A stretch of DNA of 64,000 bases, taken from Synechococcus sp. BL107 (GTDB lineage Bacteria; Cyanobacteriota; Cyanobacteriia; PCC-6307; Cyanobiaceae). Each line of letters starts with the position of its first letter. Within the stretch, counting starts at the first letter, position 1. Below the pieces are notes generated by a model. The model had not been told where the DNA came from and did no database searches. It was given only the letters and a program-made list of their open reading frames with translations. The position numbers and the translations under genes are program-made. The stretch is from the NCBI RefSeq assembly GCF_000153805.1, contig NZ_DS022298.1:1099434-1163433 (forward strand). The letters run 5' to 3'. This document shows, piece after piece, positions 43,538 through 52,773 of the stretch.

Positions 43538-44077
43538 TCAATGGTTGCTGTTCTGGCTAACAAGCCAAGCACTAAACGAAAGCATTAGAACGCATCCGCA
43601 ATATTGAAGAACCTCAATAATTGAATCGACTTCAAAGCTGATCATCAACTTAAATGCTGTAACAATTAAGGCGACAATGATAACGTTAGTCAGTTTTTGT
43701 TTGAGACTTTCGAGTGAATTGATACTAAGGATGTTTCTTCTGTCGTCCGTTAGGTCTTGCAAGCGTGGGTCGATATCAGAGATGATTAATTCGTAGACGC
43801 CATAGCCGAAAATAAGCAATGCTATTCCAATCACATAGTAATCAATTCCACCCACCACTTTGCCGAGAAGGAGGATGCTTTTATCGGAGTCGAAGTGCCC
43901 GTTAAAGAGCTTATGGAGTGCAGATAATTCTTCATGAGTTCCTAAGATGAAACAGCTTATGCTGCCTAAAAGGCTCATTAGAACCGGAATGATACTGATC
44001 AGCCTGAAGCGCCACAGCCATCGTTCAAAGTTTGCTTCAATGCGATTTCTTCTGTTCTGTGAGGCGTTTGAACTCAT
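43538..44077 (-). CDS. YqhA/UPF0114-like membrane protein
   Basis: A 179-residue membrane protein with three or four helices: about 25-45, 66-88 (GGIDYYVIGIALLIFGYGVYELIISDID), 117-135 and 143-162. The pattern RFRLISIIPVLMSLLGSISCF and the DLTDDRRNIL loop fit the UPF0114/YqhA family, of unknown function and widely distributed in bacteria and plastids. It lies alone in an AT-rich region; neighbours are unrelated. Confidence 0.75.
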   Translation of the reverse strand: MSSNASQNRRNRIEANFERWLWRFRLISIIPVLMSLLGSISCFILGTHEELSALHKLFNGHFDSDKSILLLGKVVGGIDYYVIGIALLIFGYGVYELIISDIDPRLQDLTDDRRNILSINSLESLKQKLTNVIIVALIVTAFKLMISFEVDSIIEVLQYCGCVLMLSFSAWLVSQNSNH

Positions 44078-44302
44078 GGATAGCTCGTTTCTAATTACTG
44101 CTCTTTAGTGGATTATTACTCATACGTTGTTGCTTCTGGATGCTTGATGATTGAGTCAAATTTAGACCAAATTTCAAACCTTTTTGCTTGATTGAATGAA
44201 TTCTTTGTGGGAGGGACCCTCTTTTGGCGCTTCGATAGGTTTCACCCTGCTAAGCCGAATCATTTTGTCCGGTTTAAACTCTGGAAAAGTTGTTGATCTG
44301 AG

Positions 44303-45670
44303 ATGGGGTTAAGGGCATCTGCGCGTCAATTGCTCAAACGTGTGATTGGGGAGTCGTCCTATGAAACTCTTCGGCATGCCTTGCGAGACGGGCCCGATGG
44401 CGCCTTTAAAGGAGGGCGTCCAATCCCATGGTCCTTAAGCAGCAATGCCACACCTTTTCTGAAGCGATTCAAGGGCTCCACTGCTGATCTGCCCCGGGTC
44501 TCGGCGACTCAGCCCAAAACACCTGAAAGTGAGACGGTCAAGAACAGCCCGATCTGCTGCAGTAAGTTTCTTGCCACAGACACTCTTCAGATCGATTATG
44601 TGAGCAAGGTAGGTCAATCATCCTCTCGGATGATTCGTACCGAGGAGGTCTATGAATATGACGATGGAGTTTTTGTTTTAAGGGCTTGGTGTTCCCTCCG
44701 AAAAGATTACCGAACATTCGTTAGCTCTCGGATTCAGTCGTGTTGGGATGCATTTACTCAAGAACCGATCGGTGACTTGCTGGGCCGCCTTAAGAAAGCC
44801 TCGTCGTTGGATCCTGGAAACGTTGCCCATGAGGTTCTCACTCTCAGCTCTCTAGAAATTCCGATTGCGATTAACTCCCTGATGAAATCATCAGGACACA
44901 AGAGCTATGACAAGCGATTTGTTCAAGGGGCGAAGAGGCGTGCCTTAGTTCGTTGGGTTCTTGGTAAACCGAGGGCGTTATCGCTTCTTCAAACATTGCC
45001 CTTGGAAAAGCGCGGTGATGTTGAGGAGATTGTTGAGCGGGCGATTGGTGATACCAAGGTCACTACCAGTACCTATCACTCTTGTGTGGGTGCTTTGCAA
45101 AAAACTCGATACACCCCTCATCTTGAGTTCAGGCGTGAAGAGTTGATTCTGTTTATCGCTGAGGCGATGCTGGGTGATCCCGCGAAAGATCCTGTTGTAA
45201 ATGCATTAAAACAGGATTTGCTTGATCCTTCATTTCGAATCAAGCCTGGTTTGGATGACCTGCAAGAGTTTCATAAAGAGTTCAAGAAACTCAAAAAAGA
45301 TTCAGACAAAGCAAAGAAAAAATATCAACGTAAAAGTAAACCCAAGACTGTTTCCTCGAACTACCGCCTCTATGAGAGAGGACAGCCCGTGCGTTTATTA
45401 GCGATTGATGAGGCGCTGCGCCAGCTCAAGGTTTGTGTTGAGTCGGAGCGTTTCCTTCTCGGTAAAGCTGAGTTTGAGCAAAGGGTGATGGATGCTGTCT
45501 CTGCTGAGTTCACAACCAAGGATGTTGAGGGTGAGATGTTTTCAAAACGTCTGGGTGAAGGTCTTAGTACTGCCTATTGTGCATTTGGACTTCGTAAATA
45601 TAATTCATCGTGGTTTACAGATTCCTACGGTAAGGAGTGGCTTGATTTGAAGACCCGCTCCAGTTCGTAG
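44303..45670 (+). CDS. Large hypothetical protein, unknown family
   Basis: A 455-residue protein that I cannot place. The N-terminus is basic (RASARQLLKRVIGESSYETLRHALRDG). The middle has alternating charged helices, and a lysine-rich linker (KEFKKLKKDSDKAKKKYQRKSK at about 330-352) precedes a final helical segment with RLLAIDEALRQLKVC and a SAEFTTKDVEGEMF block. No signal, membrane helix or known catalytic motif is visible. It may be nucleic-acid associated given its basic character, but no function is claimed. Composition is intermediate between core and accessory genes. Confidence 0.7.
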   Translation: MGLRASARQLLKRVIGESSYETLRHALRDGPDGAFKGGRPIPWSLSSNATPFLKRFKGSTADLPRVSATQPKTPESETVKNSPICCSKFLATDTLQIDYVSKVGQSSSRMIRTEEVYEYDDGVFVLRAWCSLRKDYRTFVSSRIQSCWDAFTQEPIGDLLGRLKKASSLDPGNVAHEVLTLSSLEIPIAINSLMKSSGHKSYDKRFVQGAKRRALVRWVLGKPRALSLLQTLPLEKRGDVEEIVERAIGDTKVTTSTYHSCVGALQKTRYTPHLEFRREELILFIAEAMLGDPAKDPVVNALKQDLLDPSFRIKPGLDDLQEFHKEFKKLKKDSDKAKKKYQRKSKPKTVSSNYRLYERGQPVRLLAIDEALRQLKVCVESERFLLGKAEFEQRVMDAVSAEFTTKDVEGEMFSKRLGEGLSTAYCAFGLRKYNSSWFTDSYGKEWLDLKTRSSS

Positions 45671-45749
45671 TAATTTATTGTGATGCATATCCTGAAATTC
45701 AATCACTTATTGCTATTGCATAAAAGACTTTTAAGTATGAAATTGTGTA

Positions 45750-46142
45750 ATGTCAAATAAACCATTTCATCGGATTTACCTGCAACCAACGCAATCTCGA
45801 CTGTTCTTTTCATTTGTTACGTATACGCCGCAAACAAGGGATCAAATGATTCGCTGTGGCGACTTGCAAGATGATGAGGAATACATCAATCAAGTTGTTT
45901 GTGATTTCCTCCTTTTTATTGCAGAGGGGATTCTTGACGTGAGATTTACAAGCGATTTCCCGATTCAATATGATGATGTAATGATTGTTTGTTCTCGTCA
46001 GCGTGGTCGGGGAGTTCAACATGAGTACCTTCTTGGCATTCAAGCTGATCGCCTAACGAATTCTGGATTGGATCTTCTTGATCTTCTAAGCAACGTGCTG
46101 TCAAGCCCGCTATGGGAAGGATTTGTAAAGCGTAGAGATTGA
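45750..46142 (+). CDS. Hypothetical protein
   Basis: A 130-residue soluble protein without a recognised family. It has a strand-like start (HRIYLQPTQSRLFFSFVTYTP), an acidic middle (CGDLQDDEEYINQVVCDFLLFIAEG) and ends in DLLDLLSNVLSSPLWEGF. It starts 79 bp after the preceding orphan gene on the same strand. The even coding pattern supports a real gene; the function is unknown. Confidence 0.6.
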   Translation: MSNKPFHRIYLQPTQSRLFFSFVTYTPQTRDQMIRCGDLQDDEEYINQVVCDFLLFIAEGILDVRFTSDFPIQYDDVMIVCSRQRGRGVQHEYLLGIQADRLTNSGLDLLDLLSNVLSSPLWEGFVKRRD

Positions 46143-46152
46143 AATAATATGC

Positions 46153-46245
46153 TTATCTTAAGGAGATGATCAGATAAAAAGTCAGCATGAGTGTAGTGAA
46201 TCCTCCAAGCCAAAATGTTGCAACAAAGAGCAAGTGCTTTTTCAT
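46153..46245 (-). CDS. 30-residue membrane miniprotein
   Basis: A very short gene whose ATG overlaps the stop of the upstream 75-codon gene by one base (TAATG). The product begins with MKK, then forms a single hydrophobic helix (LLFVATFWLGGFTTLMLTFY) and ends in a short basic tail. Size and topology recall the small single-helix subunits of membrane complexes, but I cannot match it to one. Translational coupling is the main support. Confidence 0.5.
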   Translation of the reverse strand: MKKHLLFVATFWLGGFTTLMLTFYLIISLR

Positions 46246-46472
46246 TAAATCTCAGGATGTTCAGTTCTGAGTGGTGTGTTGTTTGTATTTGCGTCGAACT
46301 CTTTCAGGGCTGGTTTGGTTGGTTGATCGATTGAGGCTGGCGGCTGATGCTGTTCTGTCTCTGGTGAGATCGTTTCGGCTGCACTACGAAGTAGATCTGC
46401 GGTGATGCGTCTTGCTTGGGGGGACGTGAAGAGTAGATATCCAAGGACCAGTCCAATGAAAATTTTCAACAT
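46245..46472 (-). CDS. Small membrane-anchored protein
   Basis: A 75-residue protein with an N-terminal hydrophobic helix (IFIGLVLGYLLFTSPQAR) and a hydrophilic Pro/Glu/Thr-rich tail of about 50 residues. The helix is followed by ARRITADLLRSAAETI, a pattern typical of small cyanobacterial thylakoid or plasma membrane proteins. It is coupled by TAATG to the 30-residue miniprotein downstream, suggesting a two-peptide unit. No family or function recognised. Confidence 0.65.
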   Translation of the reverse strand: MLKIFIGLVLGYLLFTSPQARRITADLLRSAAETISPETEQHQPPASIDQPTKPALKEFDANTNNTPLRTEHPEI

Positions 46473-46597
46473 TTTTGCAGTTCTTCTGTGTTGATCATTG
46501 CTGACGCTCGTCAGAGATTTGTCTCTGTTTGTCGACGCGTCTATTGTAAATCTAGACGGTACTAGTCACAATAATTGTGTTGACCGTTTTTAATGAA

Positions 46598-46762
46598 ATG
46601 ACTGCTGATTCGCCCAAGGGTAAGGAGTATTGGATGGATGAAATTGCTTTTCTTGAGGCTCGTCTGAACGGTAGTCAGGGGGATATTGATTCAGATGATC
46701 GCAAGGCCTGTGAAGAGGCTTTAAAAGTGGCAAAAGTGAATCTTTCTGCCGGAAAGTCATGA
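46598..46762 (+). CDS. Small hypothetical protein
   Basis: A 54-codon gene from ATG at 46598; a GTG 21 bases upstream is also in frame. The product is acidic and helical (KEYWMDEIAFLEARLNGSQGDIDSDDRKACEEALKVAKVNL) with no cysteine pairs or membrane helix. One base separates it from the next small gene, so the two are probably expressed together. Family unknown. Confidence 0.55.
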   Translation: MTADSPKGKEYWMDEIAFLEARLNGSQGDIDSDDRKACEEALKVAKVNLSAGKS

Positions 46763-46942
46763 ATGGAATTTCTCACTGAATCCAATCAATGCCTTGATCG
46801 AGAGCAAGCCATTGCATTGCTGGTTTCTCTTGTGGCCTTCGACGCTAATTCTGAAAAGAAATGGAGAGGCTTTTATAACTCGTTGACGTTTGATGAGCTG
46901 TTAGTGGAATGGAGTGAATGCTGGGATTGCTTGGTCGATTGA
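46763..46942 (+). CDS. Small hypothetical protein with tryptophan-rich end
   Basis: A 59-codon gene that begins directly after the stop of the preceding small gene. The product has a helical start (NQCLDREQAIALLVSLVAFDA) and a tryptophan/cysteine-rich end (LLVEWSECWDCLVD). Immediate adjacency and clean codon use support it as the second gene of a two-gene unit. No family is recognised. Confidence 0.5.
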   Translation: MEFLTESNQCLDREQAIALLVSLVAFDANSEKKWRGFYNSLTFDELLVEWSECWDCLVD

Positions 46943-46982
46943 ACAAGGGTCCTTAATGGACTATTGGCTTATACGGACTTGA

Positions 46983-47252
46983 TCAAGAATGAAAAAGAAG
47001 CACAAGTCCTTGTTCCACTTGGTGAAATTCGCGTTCTTCGCGGCTGAGGTCTAAGCCCACGGTTAAACCTTCTTGGAGTGCATCCTCGAAGGGGGGAGTG
47101 CTTGGCGTATTGGTTTCCGTCCACAGCGCAGCGATTCCGATGGCAGTTGCGTGCCATCGGAATCGGCTGGTTGTGCCGATGTCCGGTTCGTTCAACGCCT
47201 CCTCAAGGAGGGTGTTGATCGTTAGGTTCGAGCTGTACATGTCCACCAGCAT
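46983..47252 (-). CDS. Small hypothetical protein
   Basis: An 89-residue soluble protein: an opening helix SNLTINTLLEEALNEPD, then TSRFRWHATAIGIAALWTETN and EDALQEGLTVGLDLSREEREF. A TAGGAG six bases before the ATG supports the start. It is divergent from the glycosyltransferase gene across a 42-bp spacer. Core-like base composition suggests it belongs to the conserved flank rather than the AT-rich patch. Function unknown. Confidence 0.6.
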   Translation of the reverse strand: MLVDMYSSNLTINTLLEEALNEPDIGTTSRFRWHATAIGIAALWTETNTPSTPPFEDALQEGLTVGLDLSREEREFHQVEQGLVLLFHS

Positions 47253-47294
47253 CGTGAGCTCCTAAGGACCCTGCAACGAGCTGAGAGAATTTGT

Positions 47295-48545
47295 ATGGAT
47301 ACTTCGTCAAAGATCATGTCGCCGGCCTCCGATGCGTTGCCCCGGCGCATTGCTCTCGTTCATGAATGGTTTACTCCCCGATCAACCGGTGGAGCGGAGC
47401 TTGTTGTTGAGGCTTTGGATCGCTTGCTGACCGATCTCGAGCGGCAACCCACCCTGGCGGCTCTTGTTGATGGTGAAAGCAAACGCCGAGGTAGTTGGTT
47501 GTCGGGCCGTTCAATCCGTACCAGTCCGATTCAGAATTTGCCGTGGGGAGTGAGCCATGTGCAGCAATATTTGCCACTCCTTCCGATGGCGATCGAGCAA
47601 ATTGATCTTGGGGATGCTGATTTGGTGATCAGCAGTAGTCACCTTGTGGGCAAAGGGGTGCTCACGTCGCCCGACCAACTCCATATCAGTTATGTGCATA
47701 CGCCGGTGCGTTACGCCTGGGATCAGATGCATGCCTACCTCCATCGTTCAGCCTTGGCTCGACGGGGGCTAGGCCCTTTCATTCGCTGGCAATTGCATGC
47801 GTTGAGGCAATGGGATCAACTCAGCGCTCAGCGTGTGGATCACCTCATCGCAAACTCTCGCTTTACTGCTCGCCGGATTCGTAAGTTCTGGGGACGTGAT
47901 GCTGAAGTGATCCATCCCCCCGTCGATGTGGCGCGGTTCCGTTGGCAGTCCAGCCGTGACGACACCTTTTTATGTGTGTGTCGATTGGTTCCCTACAAAC
48001 GCGTCGATTTGGTGGTTGAGGCGTTTAATCGGCTTGGTCTTCCTTTATTGGTTGTTGGCGATGGCCCAGAGCGATCGCGCTTGGAGGCGCTCGCAGGGGG
48101 CAACGTCACCCTGTTGGGGCGTCAGTCCCAGCAGCAGGTGGAAACGTTGATGTCGCGCTGTCGCGCCTTTGTGTATGCAGGGCTTGAAGATTTTGGGATT
48201 GCTCCGGTCGAAGCCATGGCGGCAGGTGCTCCGGTTATCGGCCTCGGTCGTGGTGGTTTGCTCGACACGGTGCGATGTGCTGCCAAAGGTTGCTCAAAGC
48301 CCACTGGCGTGCTTTTCCCCGACCAATCGGTGGAGTCGGTGATGCAGGCCGTTCAGTGGTTTCAGCAGCAGCAGCGGCTTGAGTCGTTCAACGCAGAGTC
48401 CATTAGGTCTTGGGCTGAACGTTTTCGTCCGGAGGCGTTTGCGGCCCGCTTTGAGGCGTCCATGCGTCGGTCGTGGGCAGACCACCAGATGCGCTGTGCC
48501 GTTGCGGCGAGTGACCCCGCCGAGGTGTCAGGGCTGTTCTCCTGA
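47295..48545 (+). CDS. GT4-family glycosyltransferase
   Basis: A 416-residue GT-B fold enzyme. The N-terminal donor/acceptor domain starts IALVHEWFTPRSTGGAELVVEAL; the C-terminal nucleotide-sugar domain has VCRLVPYKRVDLVVEAF and the EX7E-like EDFGIAPVEAMAAGAPVI motif. It should transfer a hexose, likely mannose or glucose, to a lipid-linked or polysaccharide acceptor at the plasma membrane. It directly precedes the sugar-phosphate transferase, so both probably serve exopolysaccharide or O-antigen assembly. Confidence 0.92.
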   Translation: MDTSSKIMSPASDALPRRIALVHEWFTPRSTGGAELVVEALDRLLTDLERQPTLAALVDGESKRRGSWLSGRSIRTSPIQNLPWGVSHVQQYLPLLPMAIEQIDLGDADLVISSSHLVGKGVLTSPDQLHISYVHTPVRYAWDQMHAYLHRSALARRGLGPFIRWQLHALRQWDQLSAQRVDHLIANSRFTARRIRKFWGRDAEVIHPPVDVARFRWQSSRDDTFLCVCRLVPYKRVDLVVEAFNRLGLPLLVVGDGPERSRLEALAGGNVTLLGRQSQQQVETLMSRCRAFVYAGLEDFGIAPVEAMAAGAPVIGLGRGGLLDTVRCAAKGCSKPTGVLFPDQSVESVMQAVQWFQQQQRLESFNAESIRSWAERFRPEAFAARFEASMRRSWADHQMRCAVAASDPAEVSGLFS

Positions 48546-48576
48546 CGTTGAGTGTGTTGAGACGCAAACTGAGCCT

Positions 48577-49335
48577 TTGACCACGGCCCCCCGGCCCTCT
48601 CTGCGTAAAACCACCGGTTTGGGAATCGGGCGGGGTTCTTATCGCCCCCATTTGGCTGTGATATCGGCCCCGCCCTCCACCCTCACCGCTGGTTCATTGA
48701 TTCGCCAGCAGAGCAGGACTGGTCGGGGACTGAAGCGCACTGGAGATGTGGTTTTTTCCTTGGCCGTTTTGGGCTTGGGTTCACCGGTGCTTCTGCTCTT
48801 GGCTTGTTTGATCAAACTCAGTTCACCCGGCCCTGTCTTTTACGTTCAGCGGCGTGTGGGTCGGGATTACCAACGTTTTGGTTGCATCAAGTTCCGCACA
48901 ATGCGCCCTGATGCAGATGTCGTCCTTGCCAAGGTGTTGTCTGAAGATCCCGAGCTGAGAGCTGAATACGAACGTGATTTCAAGCTCAAGAGCGACCCGC
49001 GCATTACTTGGGTTGGAAAGTTTTTAAGACGTTCGAGCCTCGACGAATTACCTCAGTTCATCAACGTTTTGCGCGGTGAGATGAGTGTCGTTGGACCTCG
49101 ACCGATTGTCGATAAAGAATTGAGTCGTTACGGCCCTTATATGGATGAAGTGGCGGCTGTGCGCCCTGGCCTCACTGGCCTCTGGCAGGTGAGTGGTCGT
49201 AATAATCTCAGTTATAAAAAGCGAGTCAAACTCGACTTGGCTTACGCCCGTGGTCGTTCATTCGTCCTTGATGTTGCCATTATTCTTCGCACCTTTGGGG
49301 TGTTGTTGCTCCCCATGGATCGCGGTGCCTATTAG
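48577..49335 (+). CDS. Polyprenyl-phosphate sugar-1-phosphate transferase (WbaP/WcaJ type)
   Basis: A bacterial sugar transferase domain protein. A hydrophobic hairpin (VVFSLAVLGLGSPVLLLLACLIKLSSPGPVFY) is followed by the conserved FGCIKFRTM, FLRRSSLDELPQFINVLRGEMSVVGPRP and PGLTGLWQVSGR blocks, which carry the catalytic Asp-Glu pair. It loads the first sugar phosphate on undecaprenyl phosphate. The start is unclear: the frame opens inside the glycosyltransferase gene, and TTG at 48577 or GTG at 48658 are the candidates after its stop. Confidence 0.9.
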   Translation: MTTAPRPSLRKTTGLGIGRGSYRPHLAVISAPPSTLTAGSLIRQQSRTGRGLKRTGDVVFSLAVLGLGSPVLLLLACLIKLSSPGPVFYVQRRVGRDYQRFGCIKFRTMRPDADVVLAKVLSEDPELRAEYERDFKLKSDPRITWVGKFLRRSSLDELPQFINVLRGEMSVVGPRPIVDKELSRYGPYMDEVAAVRPGLTGLWQVSGRNNLSYKKRVKLDLAYARGRSFVLDVAIILRTFGVLLLPMDRGAY

Positions 49336-49362
49336 GGCATTCGCCTGACTCGTTTTTCGAGC

Positions 49363-50370
49363 TCACCAGATCAAGATCACTCCAAGTAGCCAGAAGAGTT
49401 CGAGCTTGAGGTTGAGGTTCAACACCCTCATAATTGCCGTTCGATCGGGTGGTGGGCAGTTTTCAGCCAAGATCGGTTTATTCACCCAATTGGCCCCGTA
49501 GCGATTGCGGCCTCCGAGGCGTATGCCGGCGCAGTGGGCGAAGCTTGCCTCCGAGCGTCCTGCATTTGGCGATGGATCTGGAGCTCCATCGCGCTCTGCG
49601 GCTCGAACGAATTCAAACCATTGGCTCCATGGTTGCGCCACGAGCGGCAACGTCACCATCACGATTCGGCAGGGAATCCAGGTGAGCAGGTCGTCGAGAC
49701 GAGCTCCAGCGGTGCCCATCCAGTACAAGCGACCCGTTCGGTACCCGAGCATGGAGTCCAGGGTGCTGCTTGCTTTGAAGGCCCAAGCCAGGGCCAATGG
49801 ACCGGGGAGATCTGGTCTGATTCTCCAAAGGGCTAATCCGAGCAGCATCCAAAACAGCGGTGCAAACAGACCGTCCACTGCATTTTCCGAAGCGCTTTCC
49901 GCTGTTGCTCGAAGGATCTCTTGCTCATTCAGCTCGCTGACATCGCGACCCACAATCCAGCTGAGTCGTTGGCGCGCCGTCGTGAGATCCCCCTGCCCGA
50001 TTGTCGTTGGCAATGCGTAGATCACAGCACGCACGCTGGATCGCAAGCTACGGGCGGCCAGGGCGCTTGCTAACCCAATCAATAGCAGGCTCCAGCCCAA
50101 TGCATGGATGGGTGCTGGAGCAAAACACAAGCGCTCAATCGCCCAGCCCACCGTGCCGCTACCCAGCACCACTGTCATGGTGATCAGCCCACCACCCAGC
50201 CTGAGGGCAAAGGGATCGTCACCCACCACCCATTCCAAAAGGGACCGCAGCGTTTTGATGAACCAGCCCATCACGACGACGGGATGCACAACCCGGGCGG
50301 GATCTCCGATTAACCAATCCAGCCCGGCGGCGGCCGCAACCAGCCAAATTCCGGGCTGAACAACGATCAA
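49363..50370 (-). CDS. cobD: Adenosylcobinamide-phosphate synthase
   Basis: A 335-residue CobD/CbiB membrane protein of cobamide synthesis. It joins the aminopropanol arm to adenosylcobyric acid. Family blocks are LDWLIGDPARVVHPVVVMG at the start, ATAESASENAVDGLFAPLFW and GTAGARLDDLLTWIPCR. Several membrane helices are predicted. It begins one base after the ilvC stop, so it is the last gene of a clpR-clpP3-ilvC-cobD run on the minus strand. No cobalamin riboswitch is visible. Confidence 0.94.
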   Translation of the reverse strand: MIVVQPGIWLVAAAAGLDWLIGDPARVVHPVVVMGWFIKTLRSLLEWVVGDDPFALRLGGGLITMTVVLGSGTVGWAIERLCFAPAPIHALGWSLLLIGLASALAARSLRSSVRAVIYALPTTIGQGDLTTARQRLSWIVGRDVSELNEQEILRATAESASENAVDGLFAPLFWMLLGLALWRIRPDLPGPLALAWAFKASSTLDSMLGYRTGRLYWMGTAGARLDDLLTWIPCRIVMVTLPLVAQPWSQWFEFVRAAERDGAPDPSPNAGRSEASFAHCAGIRLGGRNRYGANWVNKPILAENCPPPDRTAIMRVLNLNLKLELFWLLGVILIW

Positions 50371-50371
50371 A

Positions 50372-51403
<1,032 letters not shown>

Positions 51404-51428
51404 TTACGCAGGTGCCGTCTGGTTTGGA

Positions 51429-52031
51429 TCAGGCTTCGTTCGGGTGAGAGATCACACGGTCGATCAGGCCGTAGTCCATGGCTTCTTGCGCACTCAAAAA
51501 GTAGTCGCGGTCCGTGTCCTTTTCGATTTTCTCGAACGTCTGGCCACTCATGTCGGCCAAGGAGTGGTTGAGCATGTCTTTCATGCGGAGAATTTCACGG
51601 GCCTCGATTTCAATGTCGCTCGCCTGACGACGACTTGTACCGCCCAAGGGTTGGTGGATCATGATCCGACTGTGCGGTAGGGCCACCCGTTTCCCTTTCG
51701 TTCCAGCCGCTAAGAGGAAAGCTCCCATGGAGGCGGCGAGCCCCACGCAGATAGTGACCACCTCACTTTTGACGTATTGGATGGTGTCGAAGATCGCTAG
51801 ACCTGCAGTGACGGAACCACCTGGGGAGTTGATGTACAAATAGATCGGTTTGCTGCTGTCCTCAGAGTCGAGATAAAGCATTTGAGCAACGAGGCTGTTG
51901 GCAATGCCATCGTTCACCTCAGATCCGAGGAAAAGAATGCGCTCAACACCGAGACGGGTGTAGATGTCGACCCAGCGCTCCATTTGGCTGCCGGGAAGAC
52001 GATAAGGGACGCTAGGAGTACCGATCGGCAT
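51429..52031 (-). CDS. clpP3: ATP-dependent Clp protease proteolytic subunit (ClpP3-like)
   Basis: A 200-residue ClpP with an intact triad: serine in [10 protein letters not shown] (S101), histidine in IMIHQPLGG (H126) and aspartate in [10 protein letters not shown] (about D177). The gene follows clpR by 44 bp. In cyanobacteria ClpP3 and the inactive ClpR form a mixed heptameric ring that works with ClpC, is essential, and turns over regulatory and damaged proteins. The pairing of an active and an inactive subunit here matches that known operon. Confidence 0.94.
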   Translation of the reverse strand: MPIGTPSVPYRLPGSQMERWVDIYTRLGVERILFLGSEVNDGIANSLVAQMLYLDSEDSSKPIYLYINSPGGSVTAGLAIFDTIQYVKSEVVTICVGLAASMGAFLLAAGTKGKRVALPHSRIMIHQPLGGTSRRQASDIEIEAREILRMKDMLNHSLADMSGQTFEKIEKDTDRDYFLSAQEAMDYGLIDRVISHPNEA

Positions 52032-52075
52032 GGGTCAGGTCAGGGAAGTGAGTAAAAAAAGAAGGATGAAAACGA

Positions 52076-52744
52076 TCAGTTAGCTGTGGAGCCGGGGAGA
52101 TCTTTGCGGCTGCTCAGGACCCGGTCGATGAGGCCGAATTCAACGGCTTCATGGGGCGTTAGGTAACTCATTCTGTCTGAGTTTTTGCTCAACTCCTCGA
52201 CAGTGCGACCCGTGTTGTTGGAGAGAATCTCCAACATGGCCTGCTTGTTGTGCAAGACCTCTTTGGCTCTAATTTGGATGTCGGTGGCTTGTCCCTGAGC
52301 ACCACTGCGGGGCTGATGCAAAACGATGGAGGAATGCGGTAGCGCTGCGCGCTGACCTTTGGTTCCTGCAGACAAGATCACGGCAGCAGTACCCATGGCC
52401 TGGCCGATACAGATCGTGTGAACGGGAGGTTTGACATAACGCAGGGTGTCGCAGATAGCGAATGCCTCTGTTTCGAAACCAATTGCGTCGCCGGAATACC
52501 AACTCGTTCCAGTTGAATTGATATAAAAATAAATTGGTTTTTCTGGGTCATCAAATTCCAGAAAAAGCAATTGGGCAATAATTAATTCGGTAACGTCAAT
52601 GCCCATTTGACGCTTGGCATCGTCATCTGAAAAGAGCGGCAATCCCAGATAAACGATCCGTTCTTTGAGAAGCAAAGAAGGAAGATCAGGGGGCGGCGTT
52701 CTCATTGCGGCGCCGTCGCCGTAATAAGGGGCTGACGTGGTCAT
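52076..52744 (-). CDS. clpR: Inactive Clp protease subunit ClpR
   Basis: A 222-residue ClpP paralogue in which the catalytic serine is missing: the block aligned to GLAASMGA reads IGQAMGTAAV, placing glycine at the nucleophile position. The histidine (VLHQPRSG) and the aspartate region (NSDRMSYL) remain. The insertion NSTGTSWYSGDAIGFETEAF near residue 80-100 is also typical of ClpR. It shapes a mixed ring with ClpP3 encoded directly downstream. A long N-terminal extension (PYYGDGAAMRTPPPDLP) precedes the fold. Confidence 0.93.
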   Translation of the reverse strand: MTTSAPYYGDGAAMRTPPPDLPSLLLKERIVYLGLPLFSDDDAKRQMGIDVTELIIAQLLFLEFDDPEKPIYFYINSTGTSWYSGDAIGFETEAFAICDTLRYVKPPVHTICIGQAMGTAAVILSAGTKGQRAALPHSSIVLHQPRSGAQGQATDIQIRAKEVLHNKQAMLEILSNNTGRTVEELSKNSDRMSYLTPHEAVEFGLIDRVLSSRKDLPGSTAN

Positions 52745-52773
52745 TTCCTCGCAACATCTCGAGTGGAAAAAGC

